Under the pieces are notes generated by a model. The model was given only the letters and a program-made list of their open reading frames with translations, ran no database searches and was not told the origin of the DNA. Shown piece after piece: positions 1 to 7,244 of a stretch of 13,652 nucleotides of DNA (position 1 is the first letter of the stretch; every line of letters begins with the position of its first letter). Both the position numbers and the translations under genes were made by a program. This DNA comes from Falsiroseomonas sp038250135 (lineage in GTDB: Bacteria; Pseudomonadota; Alphaproteobacteria; Acetobacterales; Acetobacteraceae): assembly GCA_038250135.1 (NCBI GenBank), contig JBBSCP010000104.1, forward strand, positions 1-13,652. The letters run 5' to 3'.

Positions 1-872
1 AGGCCCATAATGGCGGCGATGTCGCCGCCCGCTTTCACCTGGTGGTAGGCTGAGGCGATGCGGGTCTCGGCAAAGCTCAGCATCTCGACCGGCGCCTGTG
101 GATTGGTGAAGCGTTCCCAGCCGCGCTCCCGCAGCGGGTTGAACGTGATGATGGGCACCCCGCGCCTTGCCGCGGCCTGGAGGGGGTGGAGCATGCGCGG
201 CGCGTTGGTGCCGACATTCTGCCCGAAGGCGAGGATGCAGGCAGTCTTTTTGAAATCATCCAGCGTGACGGTGCCGACGGGAGCACCTATCGCCTCGGGC
301 AAAGCGACGGATGTACTTTCGTGGCACATGTTGCTGCTGTCGGGCAGGTTGTTGTGCCCGTAAAGTCGCGCAAAGAGACCCCACATGTAGGACGCCTCGA
401 GGGACGCGCGGCCGGACGCGTAGAATACGGTCTGCTTGGGCGGCAAATTGCGGAGCTCGGCCCCGATCTCGCGAAAAGCGTCGGCCCATGTCACGCGGAC
501 CCATCGGTCGCGTGCGCGGTCGAGGCGCATCGGATGCAGCAGGCGGCCGCGCGCTTCCAGGTCATGGTCCGACCAGGCGAGAAGCTGGGTCAGCGTATGG
601 GCCTCGAAAAAGCGCTGGTGAATGCGTTGGCGGGTGGTTTCCCAGGCCGTCGCCTTTGCGCCGTTTTCGCAATACTCGAAGGTGAGGGGTTTGTCCGGCT
701 TGGCCCAGGAGCACGAGACGCAGGAGAAGCCGTCCGGCTTGTTCTGCTTCAGCAGTGCCAGATTGCCGGTGAGCAAGCGGCCGGCCCCGAGCGTGTATTT
801 CACCACCGATTTTACTGAACCCCAGCCGCCCGCCGGCCCGGGATACGGCTTGATCGTCACACGGTCGGCCAT
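1..872 (-). CDS. FdhF/YdeP-family molybdopterin oxidoreductase, alpha subunit (N-terminal 290 codons, cut by window edge)
   Basis: The minus frame opens with ATG at 872-870 and stays open to base 1, giving 290 residues of a protein that in this family is usually about 750-780 aa. The start is backed by an AAAGGA ribosome-binding site 5 nt upstream. The N-terminus (ADRVTIKPYPGPAGGWGSV) and the C51-V-S-C54 pair in CVSCSWAKP match the YdeP-like formate-dehydrogenase-alpha group, which carries a putative Fe-S site and bis-molybdopterin cofactor. MCHESTSVALPEAIG (182-196) and AFGQNVGTNAPRMLHPLQ (215-232) fit the first molybdopterin-binding region. Known of the family: cytoplasmic oxidoreductases; E. 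coli YdeP is linked to acid resistance, but the substrate is unsettled, so formate should not be assumed. It lies 173 bp downstream of the glycosyltransferase run on the same strand and probably has its own expression signals. Not in an obvious functional relation to its neighbours. Confidence 0.93.
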   Translation of the reverse strand, partial: MADRVTIKPYPGPAGGWGSVKSVVKYTLGAGRLLTGNLALLKQNKPDGFSCVSCSWAKPDKPLTFEYCENGAKATAWETTRQRIHQRFFEAHTLTQLLAWSDHDLEARGRLLHPMRLDRARDRWVRVTWADAFREIGAELRNLPPKQTVFYASGRASLEASYMWGLFARLYGHNNLPDSSNMCHESTSVALPEAIGAPVGTVTLDDFKKTACILAFGQNVGTNAPRMLHPLQAAARRGVPIITFNPLRERGWERFTNPQAPVEMLSFAETRIASAYHQVKAGGDIAAIMG

Positions 873-964
873 GCTGATCCTTTCAAGACGCCCGCTGTTT
901 AAGAGCGGTAACGAAACTTCAACGCCGCCGCATAACGATGGTTGGCGCCGCGGCTGCAACATTC

Positions 965-997
965 TGGCCTTCTTCGGCCAACCGGCCTCCTGCCGGT
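965..997 (-). terminator. Tandem hairpins between the GT4 gene and the YdeP-like gene
   Basis: Two perfect inverted repeats sit head to tail in the 173-bp gap (873-1045): ACCGGC-CTCCT-GCCGGT (981-997, 6-bp stem) and TGGCC-TTCTTC-GGCCA (965-980, 5-bp stem). They lie just after the end of the glycosyltransferase operon in the direction of transcription, where a terminator or processing site would be expected. No T-run follows on the minus strand, so intrinsic termination is not demonstrated. Rho-dependent end protection or a transcription pause is also possible. I see no clear promoter for the downstream gene in the remaining part of the gap. Confidence 0.3.
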
Positions 998-1045
998 CAC
1001 GGCAAGGGCGGAGTTGAGCCGATCCGTGCCAGGACAAGCGACCGT

Positions 1046-2101
1046 TTACTGCCTGGCCGACTTCAAGACCTCGGCATAAAGGGCCTCGCAGCGGTCGATC
1101 CATAGATCCTGCGTGAACATGCGCAGCACGCGGGCGTGAGGGATCTCTCGCGGAATTTCGATCGCGGCCGGTATCGCTCCAGCCAAAGCCGCGATATCGC
1201 CCGCCTGCACGAAAATGCCGGCCTCGCCGATGATCTCGCGCGCCGCCCCCATGTCGGTGCTCGCGACCGGCACGCCGCATGCCATCGCTTCCGCCGCCAC
1301 CAGCCCAAAGGGTTCATCCCAGCAGGGGGTGAAGAGAAAGACCGAGGCGCGACCCACCTCGGCGGCGAGGGCGATATCGCTCAGGTGGCCGCCGTAGCGA
1401 ATTGCGCCGCCCAATCCGGGCTGAACCGCGTCGCGGAAATAACTCGGATCCTCAATGGCTCCGAACAGCATGAGGGGCAGGCCAGCGTTGCGTGCCGCAC
1501 CCACCGCCAGGTGGGGGCCCTTGTTGGGGCTGATGCGGCCGCACCAGACGGCGCTGCCGTCGCCCCTCGCCTGGAATGGCCAGGCCTGCGGGGCGATGCC
1601 GTTGTGCAGAATCGAGGCCTCCGGCGGCGCGCCGTCCGGCCACCAGGCGTGCATCTGGCTGGACGAGGTGACGGTCAGGCGGTGCCGCCGCCCCGCGCTC
1701 GCTTTCACGAACCAGTGCAGCGCATCGAAGGGCGGGACATGCAGCGACGTGATGGTGGGAACCGCCGGATGGTGAAGTGGAAAGCGGTGCAGGCTGTTGT
1801 TGTGCACGATGTCGAAGCCGCCTGCGGAGATGCGGTCGCAAGCGGCCGCATAGCCGGTATCGATATGGGCGATCAGCGGCGCGCTGCCCTTGTGCTCGGC
1901 CCAGGGGAAGGCGCGTTCGTAGTGCTCGTCGAGCACTGGATCGAGGGTGAAGGTCGGGTCACTGTCGCCGCTGGCGAAGAGCACCACGACATGGCCTCGC
2001 GCCTGGAGCGCCGCGGCCAGATGCCAGGTGAGCGATTCCATGCCGCCCATGAAGGGCCTCGCGATGGGCTGCCGGACATGCGCGAGAACCGCGATCCTCA
2101 C
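1046..2101 (-). CDS. Family 4 glycosyltransferase (GT-B fold)
   Basis: This 351-aa protein starts at GTG 2101-2099, which overlaps the TGA of the preceding GT2 gene by 4 bp (GTGA). The frame stays open another 69 codons upstream, but that part reads as a shadow of the GT2 gene, and the mature fold begins at once with VRIAVLAHVRQPIARPFMGG, a first beta strand plus the GG loop (19-20) typical of GT4 enzymes. The C-terminal donor domain shows WCGRISPNKGPHLAV (186-200) and the EX7E signature EPFGLVAAEAMACG, with E263 and E271. Known of the family: retaining transferases using nucleotide-sugar donors, in the cytoplasm. No signal peptide or membrane segment is visible. It is the last gene of the SPS-GT28-GT2-GT4 run. 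Donor and acceptor cannot be read from the sequence. Confidence 0.93.
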   Translation of the reverse strand: MRIAVLAHVRQPIARPFMGGMESLTWHLAAALQARGHVVVLFASGDSDPTFTLDPVLDEHYERAFPWAEHKGSAPLIAHIDTGYAAACDRISAGGFDIVHNNSLHRFPLHHPAVPTITSLHVPPFDALHWFVKASAGRRHRLTVTSSSQMHAWWPDGAPPEASILHNGIAPQAWPFQARGDGSAVWCGRISPNKGPHLAVGAARNAGLPLMLFGAIEDPSYFRDAVQPGLGGAIRYGGHLSDIALAAEVGRASVFLFTPCWDEPFGLVAAEAMACGVPVASTDMGAAREIIGEAGIFVQAGDIAALAGAIPAAIEIPREIPHARVLRMFTQDLWIDRCEALYAEVLKSARQ

Positions 2102-2997
2102 GCCGAGACAACCGCCACTTGTCGCTGCTCCAACAGGCGGATGACGCGGGTGGTATTGGCATAGGGCTGGTCGCGCTGCTGTCCGGTCAGCGCCAGGTCC
2201 CCGGCGGCCGGGCGGCGCAGAATGCGAATGGGCCGGCCTGGCGTATCGTCGATCAGCCCCATCAGGCGGAAGGCGTGCAGCCAGTGGCCCATCGTCCGGT
2301 AGCCCCATTTCCTTTCGAAGAGCTGTGCGTTGCGGACCACGCTGTCGAGGTGGTGCACCGGCGGCATGTGGTGCGGATGGTGCTGGTGGTAGGCAAGGCC
2401 GCCTTTCAGCCAGGCGATGGCGATGCCCGCCGCGTCGAGCGTCTTGCCGAAATCGGTATCCTCGCCGCCATAGCCGACATACCGCTCGTCGAAGCCGCCG
2501 GCGGCCAGGAACGTGTCGCGCCGCATCGCGAAGTTCAGCGACCAGAAGCAGCGGTAGTCGGCGCAGATTTCGATGCCCGACGGAGGCGGGCCGCGCCTGT
2601 CGGAGTGCCGGACGGCGACGGCATCAAAGTCCTGCCAGCTCCATCCGGGCGCGGAACTGCCGCCAGGCAGATACATCACCTCCCCCATGAGCAGTCCGTT
2701 CAGTCGGGACAGGCCAGCCGCGTAGTTCGCAATCAGGTCGGGCGCTGGGATGCAATCCATGTCAAGGAAGACGAGCGCGTTGCCGCCTGCGCTGCGGGCG
2801 GCGGCATTGCGTGCAGCGGCGAGGGGCAAGTGTCCGCCGCCGACCCGGATCTGGCGAACCGGAAAAGGGGCAGGCGGCAAGACGTAAGGGTGATCCTGCA
2901 TCAGGGCCACGATCAGTTCGGCCGGCAGCTGACGTTGCCGCGTGAGGCCGAGCACCGTATTGGCGAGATGTTCGGGCCGGTTGCCGGCCAGGGTCAC
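2098..2997 (-). CDS. Family 2 glycosyltransferase with galactosyltransferase-type (GT7C) C-terminal motif
   Basis: This GT-A fold enzyme has 299 aa when read from GTG 2997-2995. Visible motifs are LVFLDMDCIP (75-84), whose D79-M-D81 is the metal/nucleotide-sugar DXD, and GGFDERYVGYGGEDTDFG (167-184), the ED-x-D acceptor/catalytic segment shared with GT7C-type galactosyl- or GalNAc-transferases. Histidine clusters follow (HQHHPHHMPPVHH, 204-216). The annotated start is uncertain: in-frame codons upstream encode ETVSVV, which with VTLAGNRP completes the normal first beta strand. A CTG at 3015-3013 would add six residues and begins 2 bp after the preceding stop (3018). It overlaps the following GT4 gene by 4 bp. 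A cytoplasmic enzyme transferring a sugar, probably in the same pathway as its operon partners; substrate unknown. Confidence 0.9.
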   Translation of the reverse strand: MTLAGNRPEHLANTVLGLTRQRQLPAELIVALMQDHPYVLPPAPFPVRQIRVGGGHLPLAAARNAAARSAGGNALVFLDMDCIPAPDLIANYAAGLSRLNGLLMGEVMYLPGGSSAPGWSWQDFDAVAVRHSDRRGPPPSGIEICADYRCFWSLNFAMRRDTFLAAGGFDERYVGYGGEDTDFGKTLDAAGIAIAWLKGGLAYHQHHPHHMPPVHHLDSVVRNAQLFERKWGYRTMGHWLHAFRLMGLIDDTPGRPIRILRRPAAGDLALTGQQRDQPYANTTRVIRLLEQRQVAVVSA

Positions 2998-3017
2998 GAC
3001 CGATACGGTCTCCAGTG

Positions 3018-4139
3018 TTACGCGGTCTCCTGAAGTTGCACACCAGGCCAGAGGGTTTCGGCCAATTGTTCGAGCCAGGCGGCCGCCATCCCGGCCGGAT
3101 TGGGTTCGATGAGAACGCGTTGCGCAGCCGGATCATGTTGCTCGTGCGTCTCCGCCAACGCCGCCGCCCAGGCCTCGGCCGACGAGGGCAGGTGCGGGCG
3201 GACGCAGGCGACGCCTGCCGCGGCCAGTGCCTGCGCTTTGCGGTGCTGCTCGTCGAAGTACCGCCACTCGGGGATGGCGAGCCACGGCCGACCAGCGGCG
3301 AGGATCTGCTGGCAGGTGGTGTTGCCGGTGGAGGCGATGACCAGGTCGGCCGCCGCGACATGCTCGGCCGCATCGACCACCCATCCGCGGTGCTCGATGT
3401 TCGTGGGCTCCGTCGCGTGCCAGTCGCGCTCCACCGGGCCGATGGTGATCCAGCGGGCACATGGACGGCTGCGGGCGCCGACGCCAAGGGGCGCCTGCCG
3501 AAAGCCGCTGCCACCCTTGCCCGACATGACAAGGATCATGTCCTGCCCATCGCTCAGCCCGAGGTGGCGACGGGCGATTGCCCGGTCGGGCACACGCGTC
3601 TCCACCCCGAGGCCTCCGGCGAAGCAGGTGCGCTCCAGCATCGCATGCGACCATTCCGGCTGCGCCAGCGCGGCGTGAAAGGGGGCGAGCAGCCCGACGG
3701 CACCCTCATAGGCGGCACGGTGCCCAGCATCACCGCGGTCCCCGTGCTGCAAAACCGTGACATGCGGGACGCTGCAGATGCGGCAGAGTTGGGCGATCTC
3801 GGCAGAAACGTCGCACACCATCAGCGCCGGATCCGCCTGGTCGAACCACCCGGTCAGCACTGCCATGGCCTTGCGAATGCCGGGCCAGCCCAGCGGCGCG
3901 CAATGCAGCGTGGCCGGGGTGGGGAAGTGATCCATCGTCCGCGCCTCGTCGCCACGGGGCTCGAACAATGAGGGAATGGTGACGATGCGGGCCTGCTGGG
4001 GTAAAGCGGGGAAGAGGTCGCTCCGGGCGCAGAAGATGATGAGCGGCCGGTCGGCCGGCAGCGCCTGCGCGATGGCTGCGCAGCGCTCCGCATGGCCACG
4101 CCCCTGATGGTGGACGAAGTAGCCGAACGGGCGCTTCAT
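3018..4139 (-). CDS. MurG-like / family 28 glycosyltransferase
   Basis: This 373-aa protein starts at ATG 4139-4137, overlapping the TGA of the sucrose-phosphate synthase gene by 4 bp (ATGA). Upstream in-frame codons exist but lie inside the SPS gene and do not resemble a protein. The N-terminus GYFVHHQGRGHAERC (6-20) carries the H-x-x-G-R-G-H glycine loop of GT28/MurG-like GT-B enzymes. The C-terminal donor-binding region is ASTGNTTCQQILAAGRP (269-285) followed by IPEWRYFDEQ (289-298), in the place where MurG has its GGxxT and Q/E residues. VMSGKGGSGF (204-213) is the linker-strand glycine motif. No transmembrane segment is evident. Its position as second gene of the operon suggests it acts on the same glycoside product; donor and acceptor are not deducible. 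Confidence 0.9.
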   Translation of the reverse strand: MKRPFGYFVHHQGRGHAERCAAIAQALPADRPLIIFCARSDLFPALPQQARIVTIPSLFEPRGDEARTMDHFPTPATLHCAPLGWPGIRKAMAVLTGWFDQADPALMVCDVSAEIAQLCRICSVPHVTVLQHGDRGDAGHRAAYEGAVGLLAPFHAALAQPEWSHAMLERTCFAGGLGVETRVPDRAIARRHLGLSDGQDMILVMSGKGGSGFRQAPLGVGARSRPCARWITIGPVERDWHATEPTNIEHRGWVVDAAEHVAAADLVIASTGNTTCQQILAAGRPWLAIPEWRYFDEQHRKAQALAAAGVACVRPHLPSSAEAWAAALAETHEQHDPAAQRVLIEPNPAGMAAAWLEQLAETLWPGVQLQETA

Positions 4140-6133
4140 GCTGCGAACCGGGGCCTGCCTTGTGCCAGGCCGAGCAAGGCCAGCCCCTCCATCACCCCCG
4201 CCGCATGTCGCGCCCTGGTCCGCAGCAGGCCGTGGCGTTGCGGCAGGGCAAGTAGGACGGGCTCGGCGTTGGCGATGAGGATGGCGTGGCCGCATTGTTC
4301 CAGCATGTCGATGTCGTTGCCGCTATCTCCGGCCGCGATGCAGTCCGCCAGAGCGATGCCGCGGGCGCCCGCATAAGCCGCGATGGCAGCAGCCTTCCCG
4401 GCACGAGGGGCGAGCACGTCGATAAGTCGGCCATGCGAGAACAGGACACGACCAGCAAGACCGGCTTCGGCAAGTCTGACCCGGATGGAGCCCGCATCGT
4501 CAGCACTGCCGAAAAAGCTGAGCTTGTGCGGCCCTGCGGTATCGGGTGGCTGCGGCATCAAGGCAAGCGTTTCAAGAGCAGCGAGCGCGGCAGGACGGTC
4601 CCAGCCCATGTCGAGCCCACCGGCGTAACGCTCGCATTTGCGCCAACCGCCATTCGGGGCCGGCAACATGATGCGTGTGCCGACATCGACGATGTAGGCA
4701 TCGGGCTCCGGCAGCCGCCACTGCCGGAGCACCTCGCGAGCGTGACTGAAGTTGCGGCCTGTCGCCACAACGAATGGCAATACCCGTCGGCTGGCCCATT
4801 CTGCAAAGACATGCGCTCCGGCCGCGCAGCCAGTGAGTGTGTTGTCGATGTCGCAGGCGAGAAGGCGCGGGAGAGCGGAGCGCCGTACCGAGTTGTACAC
4901 GGCAACCGACTGCGAAGCGTAGCGCGACCAGTCGAACGCCCCAATGTGACGACGGGCAGAAGCGGCGAGCCGGGCGTGAAATTCAATGTCACTCACCACG
5001 CGCAGGCACGCCGCGCCGATGGCTGGGTCGTCCCGCGGGTCGACCAGCAGGCCATGGCCGAGGGTGGCAAGGATCTCTGCAGGACCGCCCTCACTGGTGG
5101 CGACGACCGGCACGCCGGCGGCGGCGGCTTCGAGGATCGTCAGTCCGAAAGGCTCGTGCAGCGCGGGATTGACGAAGACACCGCCCCGGGCGCAACGCTG
5201 GTACAGCGCCGTGACATCCGCCGCGTCATGCGCCGGCGGCAGCGCCACGCGGCCACGCAAACAGGGCGCGGCGCATAGCCGGCGCAGCTCAGTGACCACG
5301 CTGCGCTCTTCCCCCGATGCAAGGCCGGCATGCTGTCCGGCAAGAATGACCAGGTTGGCGCGGCGCATCAATTCGGGCGTGGACGCGTAGGCCCGGACGA
5401 GGGCGGCCAGGTTCTTCTTCCGCACGGGCCGGGCTATCGCCAGGATGATGGGCCGCGAAAGATCGTCGAGCCATTCTGAAAGCCACCCAGCAATTTGGCC
5501 AGGGGCCTGACGGAGCGGCACGCCGGGGGGGATGCGGTGGAGGGAGCGGCTGAAGCCGTAAGCGGCCACCTGCCGTTCCGCCTCGTCTCGGGTCGAGACG
5601 ATCAACGCATCGGCCGCCTCGATGGCCACGCGTTCGCTTGCGATCCGTGTCGCCAGCCCCGCGCAGGGCTCGTTGCGCGCTTTATCCATGCCCAGCGCGT
5701 GCGGCGTGTAGAGGGTGGGGATGCCGAACCTCCGCCTGGCTTCCAGGGCGACTTCGGCGGCATCGGCAAAGTGTGCGTGGATGACGTCCGGCAGGCGTGG
5801 CAAAGCGGCGAGATGGCCGCAGAAGGATTGGATGAACGCCGGGAGTTCGATCGCCAGCGCTTCCTTCTCCAGATAGTCCCTGTTCGGGGTGGCGATGCGG
5901 TCGATGGTGATGCTGCTGCCGATCCGCTCGGTCTGGCGGCCATGACATTCGCCGAGCGTGGCGTTGTCGAAAAGGCGAGTTACGATGGAGACCTGTTGCA
6001 CGTCTTCGCGGGCGGCTTGGGCCGTTGCCGCCGCCAGGACGTAGGCAATGTGACCGCCTGTGTCGGCGGTGATGCCGAAGCGGACCGGAGGCGGCCTGAG
6101 GCATCCCCCCAGTGCCAGATGCAAGATAAACAA
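4136..6133 (-). CDS. Sucrose-phosphate synthase fused to a HAD sucrose-phosphate phosphatase-like domain
   Basis: This 665-aa protein should make sucrose-6-phosphate from UDP-(or ADP-)glucose and fructose-6-phosphate and may also hydrolyse it to sucrose. Residues 1-415 are the GT4-type synthase: LHLALGGCLRPPPVRFG (5-20) then DTGGHIAYVL (24-33), the hallmark acceptor loop of bacterial SPS; IARPVRKKN (233-241); and the EX7E signature EPFGLTILE (E327, E335). Residues about 423-650 are a HAD-IIB domain with motif I DIDNTL (nucleophile D428, D430), T458 in VVATGR, K580, and motif IV GDSGNDIDML (602-611), so both halves look catalytically intact. The start is TTG 6133-6131: the in-frame stop TGA at 6145-6143 rules out anything further upstream, and GAAAGG (6144-6139) lies 5 nt away. 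It is the first gene of the glycosyltransferase operon. Phosphatase activity of the C-terminal domain is inferred from the family. Confidence 0.93.
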   Translation of the reverse strand: MFILHLALGGCLRPPPVRFGITADTGGHIAYVLAAATAQAAREDVQQVSIVTRLFDNATLGECHGRQTERIGSSITIDRIATPNRDYLEKEALAIELPAFIQSFCGHLAALPRLPDVIHAHFADAAEVALEARRRFGIPTLYTPHALGMDKARNEPCAGLATRIASERVAIEAADALIVSTRDEAERQVAAYGFSRSLHRIPPGVPLRQAPGQIAGWLSEWLDDLSRPIILAIARPVRKKNLAALVRAYASTPELMRRANLVILAGQHAGLASGEERSVVTELRRLCAAPCLRGRVALPPAHDAADVTALYQRCARGGVFVNPALHEPFGLTILEAAAAGVPVVATSEGGPAEILATLGHGLLVDPRDDPAIGAACLRVVSDIEFHARLAASARRHIGAFDWSRYASQSVAVYNSVRRSALPRLLACDIDNTLTGCAAGAHVFAEWASRRVLPFVVATGRNFSHAREVLRQWRLPEPDAYIVDVGTRIMLPAPNGGWRKCERYAGGLDMGWDRPAALAALETLALMPQPPDTAGPHKLSFFGSADDAGSIRVRLAEAGLAGRVLFSHGRLIDVLAPRAGKAAAIAAYAGARGIALADCIAAGDSGNDIDMLEQCGHAILIANAEPVLLALPQRHGLLRTRARHAAGVMEGLALLGLAQGRPRFAA

Positions 6134-6534
6134 GCTTGCCTTTCACAGGAGCCCCCTCGGGCCGCGCTGGAGTCACATGGATAAAACATTGATGCTGAAC
6201 GTCCTTGTCGGTCGGAAGTTGCAAGGGAGGGGTGGCTAGGAAATTCGCAACGTTCGATGAGGGGACCGGCGCTCGGCGGCCGATGCTTCGCTATGACTTC
6301 CATCCTCCGCAAGACCGCCTCGATGGGGTCCCGCAACCAAGCGCCAGTTCATAAGCACTGCCGCTCTCGAGCCGCTGGGTCCTTCCCGGCCCCGCTTGCA
6401 TGAGGAGGGCGGAAGCACGCAACGTCGCTAGCGCCAGGCCGAGATTTCAGGTTGCCAAGTCAGCCAGTCGTCAACCGGCAACCGATACACCGGACGCGAC
6501 GTTGTCTCGCCTCACGGCAGGTTCTGATTCCAAG
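6134..6534. other. Divergent intergenic region between the SPS operon and the SemiSWEET gene
   Basis: This 401-bp stretch separates two divergently transcribed units, so promoters and operators for both should lie here. Only the SPS ribosome-binding site is convincing. I found no clear -35/-10 pair, no strong inverted repeat and no RNA gene. The small open frames that cross it have no family resemblance and no good ribosome-binding site. An open frame in phase with the SemiSWEET gene extends back to an ATG at 6400, but the extra 45 residues are polar, Arg/Ala/Thr-rich and precede the normal N-terminus, so I treat them as untranslated leader. Confidence 0.5.
6139..6144 (-). promoter_or_regulatory. 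Ribosome-binding site of the TTG-started SPS gene
   Basis: GAAAGG on the minus strand lies 5 nt before the TTG at 6133. It overlaps the in-frame TGA (6145-6143) that bars any earlier start. Together these fix the unusual TTG as the initiation codon, and the first residues then match SPS N-termini. Confidence 0.6.
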
Positions 6535-6846
6535 ATGACACTAGAGATGTCGGATCTGGTCGGCGCGCTCGCATCCGTAGCGTCCGTTTCGAGCTTTGCC
6601 CCGCAGGCCTGGAAGGTTATCCGGACGCGGGAGACGAGTAGTCTTTCTTCGGCGATGTATGGACTGACGGTCGCCGGGTGCAGCCTTTGGCTCGCTTATG
6701 GAATCATGCTCGAACAGTGGCCATTGATCGTCACCAATGGCATCTGCTTGGCATTGGCCGCCTTCATCCTGCTGATGAAATTGCTGCCTCCTTCCGGGAG
6801 GAAGGCTGTTGCCGAGGCGATTGATCCGAACTTTCCGGGCGGCTGA
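6535..6846 (+). CDS. SemiSWEET (MtN3/PQ-loop) sugar transporter
   Basis: This 103-aa protein, close to the usual 85-100 aa of bacterial SemiSWEETs, forms three transmembrane helices at about 7-27, 38-58 and 63-83. The first helix ends in the PQ motif FAPQAWKVIRTRETSSLS (21-38). The second carries CSLWLAYGI (49-57) and the third PLIVTNGICLALA (63-75). W52 and N68 lie 16 residues apart, in the places of the sugar-pocket Trp and Asn of the family. Known of the family: homodimers in the inner membrane that move mono- or disaccharides, including sucrose, down their gradient. The start is taken at ATG 6535; ATG 6547 is an alternative, and neither has a strong ribosome-binding site. It is divergent from the sucrose-phosphate synthase operon, so sucrose or its precursors are the natural candidate substrates (inference). 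Confidence 0.88.
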   Translation: MTLEMSDLVGALASVASVSSFAPQAWKVIRTRETSSLSSAMYGLTVAGCSLWLAYGIMLEQWPLIVTNGICLALAAFILLMKLLPPSGRKAVAEAIDPNFPGG

Positions 6847-7244
6847 CTTGGGTTCCCCGCATGCTCGCTTGTTCGGGCCTGTGCAGGTGTCTCGGGCCCC
6901 AGTTCTGCAAGCACCGCTCCGCCGCGCGGGGTCGTGGTTCTGCTGCCGTGGACAAGAGGAATGCTGCATGCGTTGGGCCTTCAAGGCCGCGCCGCGAGGT
7001 CGCGATTTGCTCCGAAAGCCGGGCGATGTTGGCGCCATGCAGCGTCTCGGCCGCTTTCGACGCCGCGTCGCGGCCGACGAAGTGTGCCTTCACGAAGGCG
7101 GGCTTCGCGCCCGGCAAAGCCAGACGAAGGAGAGGACGAGCATCGAAGTGGGCAGCCACTCGTCGAGATCTCGAGACGTGTCCTAGCGGCGGTGCTCGGC
7201 ATCGGCCGGGGCTGGGGATGCCTGTCGCGCACGGCGGCTCTCCT
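6847..7244. other. 398-bp stretch between SemiSWEET and DUF2254 without a convincing gene
   Basis: The 3' ends of two convergent genes face each other across this stretch. Several long open frames cross it on both strands, as expected in such GC-rich DNA. The most protein-like is a minus frame at about 6920-7150 (for instance AKPAFVKAHFVGRDAASKA and ETLHGANIARLSEQIATS). An adjacent minus frame contains a hydrophobic patch (MLVLSFVWLC), so a frameshifted gene remnant is conceivable. I recognise no family, and no start with a good ribosome-binding site leads into it. No clear terminator with a T-run was seen. Confidence 0.4.

Noticed and set aside
186..818. Long plus-strand open frame of 210 codons
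   Set aside because: It lies wholly antisense to the YdeP-like gene, which has clear family motifs; open antisense frames are expected at this GC content.
1136..2164. Plus-strand frame of 342 codons
   Set aside because: Antisense to the GT4 gene; Arg/Gly/Ala-rich with no family resemblance.
2102..2308. 69-codon N-terminal extension of the GT4 gene
   Set aside because: Overlaps the GT2 coding region in another frame; the GT4 fold starts exactly at the GTG 2101.
2119..3971. Plus-strand frames of 304 and 318 codons
   Set aside because: Antisense shadows of the GT2 and GT28 genes; no ribosome-binding sites or motifs.
4286..6184. Plus-strand frames of 330 and 229 codons
   Set aside because: Antisense to the sucrose-phosphate synthase fusion, whose catalytic motifs are intact on the minus strand.
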